Shown: positions 22,023-31,800 of the stretch, piece after piece
Numbering within the stretch: position 1 is the first letter of the stretch
Layout: every line of letters begins with the position of its first letter
Source: Neoscytalidium dimidiatum
Taxonomy: Eukaryota; Ascomycota; Dothideomycetes; Botryosphaeriales; Botryosphaeriaceae
Assembly (NCBI GenBank): GCA_037367355.1
Contig: CM074695.1
Location: 2,480,001 to 2,544,000, forward strand
Direction of reading: 5' to 3'
DNA length: 64,000 bases
Notes under the pieces: generated by a model
The model's database searches: none
What the model was told of the DNA's origin: nothing
What the model saw: only the letters and a program-made list of their open reading frames with translations
Translations under genes and position numbers: made by a program

Positions 22023-23853
22023 GAGTAGGACAGGAAAGTCCCAGACATATTTGGGTTAACTTGTACAGCGAGGCGTAATTAGGTCGATGAGTTCATGTAA
22101 TGGAAAGAAATAGACATTTAAACACTGAATAATAATTATGCAACTATTGTACGAGTCTTTATTTCTTGTTCATACTTTGGACGTGGCATCCTAGATGATT
22201 GCTACCAGAAAATAACAGTGATGGTCCTAAAACGACTGGTTTAGTCTCAAATAGAAAAAGAAAACGATTTTTTTTCTTCGATGTTACCGATGCCGGCACT
22301 GAGCTTCCACAAGCCACTTTAACTCTTCTCATGCGATCCCGGTCTATGAACTATCTAACCGTCTAGGTTAATTCTTAACTCCATAAAATTACTGTTAGTA
22401 AGTAAATCGAAATCCATCTGCCAGAGAGCCGCTAGTTTGAGCCGAGGGGCGATGATCTGCCACTGTTATAGCTGAGAAAATAAAGCTTCCTTTTCTGGAC
22501 GTTCAGCACTTAGTCCGATGGGGCTATCAGGCTCGCAGTAACTCCACGAGTGTCACATCAGACGATTATTTGCAAGAATAATCTGCCAGGTTCCCATATG
22601 AGTCTCTAAATTCAACGTACATAAACATGACAGTTGATCAAGGAGGCTGGATCCCATAATTCAGTACATACTGTTTCAAGATCCTGCGCATACCGGCAGA
22701 CTATGAGCAAAATTATCTCTCTCGCGGCATCATTTCTAGAGATGAGTTTAAAGCATTGATCGCTCCGGGAACTTTCTTCAAGAACAGGCTTTGGGGCGCT
22801 TCAAGTTAGCAGGGCCATTGACCTCGCAATATATGCCTTAGGAGGCCGTAGTTGCGCGCCTGTTTGAACTACTTCATTGTCCAGTGACGGTAGCAATGGT
22901 TTGTATGTGCAAAAAGCCTTGGCGAAACGGGCCTGTGGAAGATCACGAAATCCTGTTCATCTTTCTTAAAAGTCTCCGGAATCTCGACGTCTGACCAGGG
23001 TGATAGCGAGATAGATGACTAATGAAAAGGTATAAGATCACCAAAAAGGGCTATTTAGAAATGGATCAACGAACTGATGTTCTCTTTATCGTTGAATCCG
23101 GGATCCAAAAGGAAAAGAGCACGGAGATGGCCAACCGATCAAATCATGAGAAAATGAAGCATAAGTGCATATCTGTTATGCGGAACGGTCGGAACGTTGT
23201 TGTGGAATGCGGAGGATAGGGAAATGGTGTTCGGGTTATGGGATGAAAAGCTGAAATATGTTAGGTTTGGAAAAGAGTGACACGGGACTAGATGCCGGTC
23301 TTGAACAGAACTCACATTGAGAATGTCGACGAGACATTTCAACATGGGCCCCAAGTCACAGAGATTGGCGCTCAAGTTTCATCGCCGGGTAGCCATCTGG
23401 CGTGATGACACGCAGAACGCCGCCTTGGGTTGCAATGGAACTCTTGATGTGCCCGACTCTAAAGCTCAAAGAATGCCGAGCCGGCCCTGCGAACAAAATC
23501 TTGAAAAACAGCGAGTCAGCGTAGCTTTAAATCAGGTACCGGTGTACCTGCGGCCGCCACCGGGGAAAATGCAAGGGCCCAAGCTCCCAGGTCTTATCTT
23601 CCCCACTTTCCGCTCTGATATCTCGTGCATACGTGCCTTTCTGGCAACTCAAGCCCGGAAATCGTCTATCCGTTGCTACTTTACGTAGCATCTCGCTTAT
23701 TATGCCACTCCACGATGTCACGGGAGACGGCCATGGTAACATCCCGGCTTCGGAGATTTGAGCCTCAATGAATTGCACCCGCCCGGCACTTATGAATGCC
23801 GCTGTTCTGCGATCCATTCTGCTGGATAGCCGTTTAATAACCTGACCTCCACT
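22023..23853. other. AT-rich gene-free stretch
   Basis: 1831 bp, clearly AT-richer than the flanking coding DNA, especially 22.05-23.3 kb. No frame carries a family signature or a plausible spliced gene. It may be an old, mutated mobile-element remnant, but I see no terminal repeats or transposase motifs. The last 200 bp must hold the promoter of the next gene. Confidence 0.5.
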
Positions 23854-25620
23854 ATGTTCGCGATATCTACGCTGCTGGCATTGGCCGCCAGCTTAACGCA
23901 GAGTCAAGCGCAGTTCAACAACCCTCCAGGGGTTGACATCTGGTGCGGAAAGGCATATCGTGCAACGTAAGTCAGTCAGAGCCATCAATTACACATTATT
24001 TGGTCGCTGACTAGGACAATTAGCAATTCTTCTTTCAATCCTGGAGGCTGGTTCGAAGAGCCCGAGAAATCCGGCGTTCCTCTGCTTAATTTCAAGGTCA
24101 AACCGCGGATGAACCTGTATCTCGATGGAGAGGAGACAGGGAGTTTTCTCGTGGACGCCGCCATCTCGGACTTGGTCGGCCAGCCCTTGCCTTCCGCCAA
24201 TGGCTCCACCCCAGGCGAAGAAACTGAACTCGTGGTCGATATCCTCCTGAACGGCAACTCCTCAACACTCTCAGAGAAATCCACCATCCACATAGGATCA
24301 ACCACCGAAGTCTCGTTTGACCTCTCCAGCTTCGCGGCCCGCCTCGAACCCTACAACATCACCGCCACAGCAACCCTCGGAAGCACCACGTACACCGCGC
24401 ACACCCAACTCTCCAAGCTCCCCTTCCGCACCGACAACGGCACCGTCACCCGCCTCGACAACCTCTACGGTGGCCTCTCCTACCGACGCGCCGGCTCCCC
24501 AACCTGGACGCCCATCTTCCCGTACACCTACTACGTGCAATGGTCGCTGTACTGGGATGCGAACCTCACCACGCTCGATGACTTCGCCGCGCTGGGCTAC
24601 AACCTCATCCACATCGTCCCGACCGGCGACCTCGGCAACACGCCCTTCCCCTGGGCGACCTTCCAGCCCTACCTCGACCGCGCCGCCGAGCTCGGCCTCT
24701 TCTTCCAATACGACGTGCGGTGGGAGCCGTCCAACCTGACCACGATGCTCGAGCAGGTCCGGACGCTCGCGTCCCACCCGTCCGTCCTGCTCTGGTACAC
24801 GGGCGACGAGCCGGACGGGAAATCGAACCCGACCAACTCGACGCGCATCGCGTACGACGCCATCCGCGCCATCGACCCCTACCACCCCGTCTCCCTCGCG
24901 CTCAACTGCTACGACTTCCACTACGCCGACTACGCCGCCGGCGCCGAGATCGTGCTGTCCGACGTGTACCCCGTCAGCACCAACACGTCGTGGTCGACCG
25001 TGTACGGGACGCCGTGCAACGCGACGTACGGCTGCTGCGGGTGCGACGACTGCGGCGGCAGGTTCGAGGACGTCTCGGACCGGCTGGACGCCTTTGCGCA
25101 CCGCGACGAGGTCATCGGCTGGCCCAAGACGCACTGGGGCGCGCCGCAGGCGTTCGGGAACGAGACGTTCTGGACCCGGTATCCGACCGCCGGCGAGGAG
25201 GTGGTGATGAATCTGCTGAGCGTGAACCACGGCGCGAAGGGGTTGGTGATGTGGAACTTTCCGGTGACGGAGGAGATCCTGGGCGTGACGAATGAGTTGG
25301 CGGCGGTGTTGACGCGCGAGGAGGTTGGGGAGTATTTGATCGGGGCTCCGTTGACGACTGGGCTGGTGGTGGGTGGGGCACAGAGAATAGATGCTGCAGC
25401 TTGGGTTGCGGAGGCGGGCGTGTTGGTGAGTGTGGTAAATTTGAACTATGAAAATGTCGCGGGGAATATTACTGTACAGCTGCCAGATGGAGTGGAGGTG
25501 GAAGACGTGGTGCAGAGCTGGTGGGGAGAGACTGGATGGATTGTGGGCGGCAATGTGCTCGCAATTGAGAGTCTCGCGGGTTTGGAGGCTTCAGTGGTGG
25601 AATTGAAGCGCTCTACTTAG
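23854..25620 (+). CDS. Secreted (beta/alpha)8-barrel glycoside hydrolase of unassigned family
   Basis: Secreted protein of 569 residues from exons 23854-23966 and 24024-25620, with a signal peptide (MFAISTLLALAASLTQSQAQ). The first 150 residues look like a beta-sandwich. A TIM-barrel-like region follows: WDANLTTLDDFAALGYN, HIVPTGDLG, FFQYDVRWEP, SVLLWYTGDEPDG near residue 296 and GLVMWNFP. The Glu of TGDEPDG is a plausible catalytic acid/base because it lies at the end of a predicted strand. A small C-terminal beta domain ends the protein. Many Asn-x-Thr/Ser sites fit a secreted glycoprotein, and CCGCDDCGG is an unusual Cys-rich loop. Similar fungal proteins are called only 'glycoside hydrolase subgroup catalytic core'. 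The substrate is not predictable. The middle of exon 2 (24.33-25.23 kb) has very high third-position GC. Confidence 0.85.
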
Positions 25621-26611
25621 TCACTTGATTATACACTGGCGGCGTATGACGTGTTTGAACTCAATGATTATTCCTTGAAGGGCCTTCATGTAACGCAAGA
25701 TATCTAAACAGGAGCTAAGAGACGCTATACTACATTCAGACATTCTTTTTTGGGCTATCTACTGCTACACGCATGCTCGCCTTCAAACATGACGCTCACT
25801 TTCCATCCTCCCACGAGTCGAATTTTGATTTCAGATGTGGTTTTTTTTTCTGTCTCAGAAGCACATACTTATCATCGCTTTCGGTATCTTGGCGCAAGTC
25901 AATCGCAGCTAAAAGAATTAGGCTGGCTTCCTACCAATTGGGTCTGAAAATCGTATGCACCAAGCTATGACCTGCCTTAGAAAGTAAAGAATGCAAGAAG
26001 TGGGAATTTAAGAGCAACATAAATTTATGCAAATCTATAACTTCGCCATGCGGCACAAGTCCTTCACTTCCAGAAATGAATAATAATCCTGTTTGGGTGC
26101 ATTAAATTCTTTACCAGGGAATAATCAGCCTTTTAATCGCTAACTGGAGGAAAATAATAGAATACTATATTGGCCCTTGTTAAAGCATGTTGCATATACT
26201 TCCAGCAGAGCTCTTATGACCATGCGATTGTGATATCGAAAGCTTCGTGATAATCGGTATTGTACTCTAAAAAACAATAAGGAAAGAAAAGAAAACAGCA
26301 TAGATAATCCAAGGATAACGGATTCCATCCAAATATTAAGGTGCAGCTTTCAGAAGGCCCTGTGCCAAGTTAATTACAGTTACAGGAGCAGCTTGACTTA
26401 TACATGTATCCGCCAGCCAGCCGCGGAATCGCATAGTCGACAGGTGCTTCTTGCACATGCACACTGCTTTCACTATAATCATTCATGCACGCTAATCTAT
26501 TGCTGCCCACCCACAATGACATGACAGGAATGGAAGGTGCTCCTGCCTACCTCCAACTTAACACTCAATCCACCCCAAGCATCCAACCTCCACACTACAT
26601 CGCCGACAGCC
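25621..26611. other. AT-rich intergenic stretch holding a dispersed-repeat copy
   Basis: 991 bp, strongly AT-rich from about 25.8 to 26.4 kb. It contains copy A of a dispersed repeat (25652-25790). No gene is evident. The pyrimidine-rich, C-rich last 100 bp resembles a fungal core promoter for the next gene. Confidence 0.5.
25652..25790 (+). repeat. Dispersed repeat, copy A
   Basis: About 140 bp, starting TGTTTGAACTCAATG and ending near CACGCATGCTCGCC, 32 bp after the hydrolase stop codon. It aligns end to end, in the same orientation, with 37150-37286. Most differences are transitions (for example GATTATT here, GGTTATC there), and there are a few short indels. Similarity stops sharply on both sides. 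I see no terminal inverted repeat or coding frame. Confidence 0.8.
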
Positions 26612-27856
26612 ATGGACCCTAACACCATGTCTCTTGAGGATTACATGTACCACACCCAACTCGCCGCCAGACGCGCAACCATGGCCTCCAACCTCTCCAC
26701 CCGCGCCTGCGCATCCTCAGCCTCACCCAGCACGGCCTCTGCAAGCCCCACGCACGGCGGGAGCGCCCACGTAGACAAAGATCCAGAGCAAAATCCACCC
26801 GACCACGACAACAACATAGGCTGCGACGACGCGCAGGACTACTCCGACCTCGACAGCAGCACCAACCAACCCATCTCCTCCAGCGTAAGCCACCTCCCCA
26901 GCATCACATCACACACACACACACATCACCCCAACGCACCTCACTAACGCCTCTCCCCCACCAAGTCCAGCGAGCGCACCCCCATCGACCTCCACCCCGC
27001 CGACATCTTGTCCATCGCCGCCCACGGCCACCGCACCTACCACGCGCACGCCATCCCAGACTCGAGCATCCCCACGCGCGCGGCCGCCGCCCACGCGCTC
27101 GCCGCACGTTTCCTCGCCACCACCATCACCACAACCCGCACGTCCCCCACCATCATCCTCGTCGTCTGGGGCAACAGCGCGCGCGCAACGCTGGCGCGCC
27201 CCTTCCTGAAGGGCCTCTTCGGCGCCGCCCTGTCCGGCACGTACCCGCGGCGCATCATCGCCAAGCGGCGGCTCCGCAGCGGCGCGCAGCCCGTGGCGGC
27301 GGGCAGCCCGGCGGCGGTGCTGGGCATGGATCGGAGCGGGCTGCGCGGGGACGTGGTCGTCGTTTTCGCCGAGCTGCCGATGCCCGAGGATGGCGAAGGC
27401 GGGGGAGGAAGACGAGGAGCGACGTTGCCGATGTCCGAGGAGGGCGGACAGGAGGAGGAGGAGGAGGAAGACGGCGACGACGACAACGACGACGACGACA
27501 ACTTCCCGATCGATGAGTCCGAACGCTCCTACGACGCCGCCGCGTCCGTCTGGCGCGCGGTGGCGGCGTGCGCGGGCCGCGCGGGCGAGGCTGGCCGGGT
27601 CCACGTGCTGCTGGACGCGGGCGACGAGCGCGACCGGCGGCTGGCGCCGCGGCTGCGCGAGATGATGCGGCGCGAAGGGGTGGAGGTGCCGGCGCTGGTG
27701 GCGCGGATCGCGGAGCAGGGGATTCCGGATCCGGTGGATGAGGAGTTGGGCGCGGCGGCCAAGGGCGGGGCGGTGGTGAGGGGTGGCGATGGCGATGCGG
27801 ATGAGGGATATCATGGACACGAGGACGGAGAGGATGACGGGGGCGTTCGCTTATAG
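26612..27856 (+). CDS. Hypothetical protein with Ser/Thr-rich N-terminus and acidic tract
   Basis: I do not recognise this protein. Exons 26612-26884 and 26966-27856 give 387 residues; the intron has an ACTAAC branch point and ends CCAAG. The first 90 residues are Ser/Ala/Thr/Asp-rich and probably disordered. A predicted folded region follows (TPIDLHPADILSIAAHGH, then TIILVVWGNSARATLARPFL and VVVFAELPMP). An acidic run of Glu and Asp (residues ~265-290) separates it from a second folded part (VHVLLDAGDERDRRLAPRL). The C-terminus is Gly/Asp-rich. An in-frame ATG at 26537 would add 25 residues. Third positions after 27.0 kb are extremely GC-rich, so long open frames also occur on the other strand, but the splice-restored frame on this strand is the most protein-like. 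Confidence 0.6.
26911..26923 (+). repeat. (AC)n microsatellite in intron
   Basis: Thirteen-base AC run inside the intron of the hypothetical gene, between the GTAAGC donor and the ACTAAC branch point. It may vary in length between strains and is not expected to disturb splicing. Confidence 0.8.
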
Positions 27857-28817
27857 GATTGGGAGTGGAGGTCCACTGGTTGGGGAAGCAGGGTGGAGGC
27901 GTGGCTTCTGAACAACAACAATAAGGGGGAACGGTCTGGATAGGTGACTGAGGGATGGACGTCCGGCGGCTTGATATGATTTGAGAATTAGCAGTAATAT
28001 GGACGCACTGAAAGTCAGGATTTTAAGTGGAGGCTTCGAAGCAAGACAAAGCGAAGAAGCGTTGGAACAGCTTAATGATACCGGGGCGGCAAAAAAGCAG
28101 GGAGGGAAAAAGGATTGCGAGAGCATTTTTTTCAACAGAACGTCTCTTCTCAGCAAGGACCATAATCGAAGTAAATCAAATACAAGGAAGGATTCAGACA
28201 GTCCTATTATTACAGTGAGCACAACACCTATTACACCTCAATAATTCCCCTGTCCCAGTGAGCACCTTTGTTACCCAACTATGCTGATTCCCAGGACACC
28301 GCAGCCCATTCCCTTGTTTCCGCTTGTCCTCTTGGTAGGAGATATATGTAGGATAGGCTGAAGCTTCCCCACCATTTTCCCTAATGTGCTCTACAACAAG
28401 AAAGAACAAGGAGAGATGCAAGAAATGATCGAATGCACGGTAAATTTATTCGTTTTTTGTATGCCCGTTCAAACGCCACGCTGTGAGTTAAAAAAGGAAG
28501 CGGCGACAGAAAGGTCGTGAGAAGGAAGGAGTGCACAAATACGCAAATAGAAGCAGTAGAAACCAGAAAAGGCAATAAAGAGTCGGCAGTGTACTCAAAG
28601 GGCTTGAAGTAGAGGTTTGCACTTAAGGGAGAAAAAGTAAGCGCACAGAAAGCGTGGCACAGTATGTGCATTGGCACTAGATGTGTCTCTTGCACCACAC
28701 ATATGTATGTATGTATGTACGTGGACAACCGGTTACGAACTAGAAAGAGGGCCTGATCAGCGGGTCTGCTATTGCCGAGCAAGAGGGCCGGATACCGGGA
28801 AGGGGAAGTGAAACTTA
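27857..28817. other. Convergent intergenic region
   Basis: 961 bp between the 3' ends of the hypothetical gene and the phospholipase D gene. It should contain both 3' UTRs. A GTAT tetranucleotide repeat (about four units) lies at 28702-28718. No gene or RNA structure is seen. Confidence 0.5.
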
Positions 28818-31800
28818 CTAAATCTCCAAGGGCGCGATCTGGTCGACAGGGTATAGCCAACCACCACCGCTCTCCTCCTTCTCAAGCCAATCATATGGCC
28901 ATACGACGAGATGGCCTTGAACTAAGCCCAGCAACTCCTCCGCATCTTCCTTGCTCAGTAGCGCATTATCGTCATCAGCCTGGAAAGCCTTGATGCTTCC
29001 ACGCGTAGCAGCACGCTTGCGACGACGCTGGCTACCAGCCGCCTTCAGACTGCTGTTCTTCTCCACGACGAGCTTATCCGAGCTAGCCGCTGGATTGGCC
29101 TTCTCCTTCTCGCCCGAAGGTGTCGTGATCGTAATTGTACGCGACCTGCCGTTGCTATCATCGTTCGCTCCACGCGAGGGTGGAGCATCAGAGGAGATGA
29201 ATGATTCGTTTGCGCCATCCATAGGGTTTGTTGGAGAAAGCGTGCCATTTGTCTTCTCGTTGAGCTCGTTACCCGAGCCACCGCTGCCGTTGATATTTGA
29301 GGTAGCTGTCGAAGGCTTGCTGTGCTCACGTCTTTCTTGGTCATCTGCCCACTGCTCCACATTACCTGAGGGGTGGCTTTCTCTAGAGTTGCCGGACGCG
29401 AGCTTCTCGGTGAAGACCTTGCCCACGCCTTCAGCAAGAGTAGTTGCGGTACCAGGAGGGCCAGTTTTTCCTTGTGTTTCCTGAGCCATGTGCGTCTCGC
29501 TCTTGCCCTGACCCTGCGCCTTCGCGAACCTCTCGCCGAATGCTGCATATTCGCGATACTCCTTCCATGTGCGCACCTCATTATCGGGCATGCACCGGAA
29601 GACCTGGCGGAAGAGCTTGGTGTTATTCTCCGCAATGGCGTTCCAGGTGTCCAAGTAGAAAGCGTCATTGATGGGGTCAAGCATGCAGTCCTGCGTGACA
29701 ATGGGACGCTTCATGCTCGCAACAAGGCTGCTGATTAGCGTGTTGGCATTGGCGGAAGTAGTGCGAAGAAGAGGAGGGCCGCCAATATCTGTGTCATCCA
29801 CAGAAGGCAGAGCGGGAAGTTGACTGAGTTGCGTGAGTCCCAGCTCCCTAGTGTTCATCCGAGGAAATTGAGGGGGCGGAAGCTTCTCGTTGCCGGCGTC
29901 CTGGAGGGCAACGCTGATTTGGCTCATTTGAGAGCGAGCAGTGTTGCTGCGGTTCCGTCCCTTCTTCGGGCTGCTTTGCTTGGGGAGCTCCAGGTTCTGC
30001 TTTCCCTCAGGTGCTTGTTGCGAGATCAAAACCTCATGACCATGGATGTCAATCGTGGAATCCCTTCCACGGCTTAGGCCACGAGCGGAGGCCTCCAGGA
30101 AACGATCGGTACCCTCACCGCGAACATCACGGTCGTGCTCAAGGTGGCCATCAATTTCAGCATCGATCTCATCATTGGGATCCGTTGTGAACTCAGCTGT
30201 AACCGGATTCGGCTGCAGAACGTTGTCTGTAGCATCGTGGTTGTAGCTGTGCATAGCCTCCTCTCTTCTGATCAAGTCCTCCTCGGCACGGTTCTTGTTC
30301 TCGATCAGTTGTTGCTCAATAGTCGAGTTAGAATCTGCACTGGAAGGTCTTGAAAGATCACTGTGGTAGGTATCGGATTGTTCCTCCTCCATTATCTCAT
30401 CTACGTCGATGCCAAGATGCTCCCGCATGAGCCTGACACGCAAGGTGTGTGCAAACTTCGAGACCTTGTAGGGTTTGCCGCCCATGAAGGACGGGATCAT
30501 GTCGGTGTCTCTAACAATAGCGGCAACCTCAGAGTCTCGGGAACCGAGAAGTGAGCGCTCGTTGATGTTGGCGGATCCGATGATGACAATGCGATCATCA
30601 ACGATCATGCACTTGGCGTGAATGTACAGTTGCTCGGTGACCAGAGACTTCTTGGGTCCAATGCGGCCCCAAGACCTGAGAGAGTAGAACTGAACATAGT
30701 CCTCCGGCTCGATACCAGCCGCGCGAAGCCTCCCGAACAGCGATGTCTCACCGCGGCAGATACTGCGGTATTGACACTGCATAATCAAGCGGACACTCGT
30801 ACCGTCCTGACTGTCAACCGTGCTCTGGAAACCGGGCATCAGAGGAATGACCATTATTGCACGCCATGTTTCTCCGTTCTTGTGAGCACGCTTGATGCGC
30901 TCTACAAGGGCATCGTTGATCTTGTTGAGGATCTTGGTACCCTCAACCTCGCAGGAGCTGATGTAGAACTGGTTCTCAATGTACACGAAATGGTCGCTGG
31001 CTTGGATGCTTTTGACATATGCGTTCATAATACTGTGTTCGGTGCGATCTGGAGTGCCGAGCGACCACTTGCAAGCGGAACGGAGGATCTGTATCTCGCA
31101 GGTGCCATCAAGACCCAGAGCTTGGAGATCGGCCTGGTTGAAGTCCGGCGGCGGAAGCAGGTAGGGAGTGGGTCGAGTAGGGTTCTTGCCTCTGCGCAGA
31201 TAGTTCCAGCGCTGGACAAAATGTCTTGTCAGATCCCGAGCGGGCTGGCCGACAATCTGCATGCCGATATCGTGCCAAGGCATACGCGGGACCTTTTCTC
31301 TGTCGTACATCTCTTCATAAGGCTTGTCAAGAGCGTAAAAATCGTGCACTCTGGGGTTGGAATAATCCTTTCCAGGCCACATCTGACAGTGCTCCGAATC
31401 TTTAGGGAGGTCGTTATCCAATTCGAAGCCAGTCAACTTGTCATCGTTGAGGACATGCTTAGGTGTATCCCATCTTCCAAAGCAGAGATCGACGCCTCCA
31501 CAGAATGCAACGGTGTGATCAACAATACAAATTTTCTCGTGGTGCGCCCAGAAGAACTGGTTCTTCTTGATCTGATGAGGGGAACGTTGGACGAATACGT
31601 TTGGATGAAGGTCAAGCAATGACAACTTGCTGTACTCGGAGTCAATCGGAATAGCAGAGTTGATGTTGCGGTACATGATCACGAAGATCTTGACGCCTTC
31701 TTGAGCCTTGCGCTGCAGAAGGCGATCCAATCTCCACTTCTGGCTAATGGCAGGAGGTCTGCGCAGGTAAAGCTCGGGGCTGAGCCACCAATCATGAATG

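Noticed and set aside
24298..25295. 310-codon antisense and 191-codon sense alternative frames in the secreted hydrolase
   Set aside because: No domain; explained by the GC3 island.
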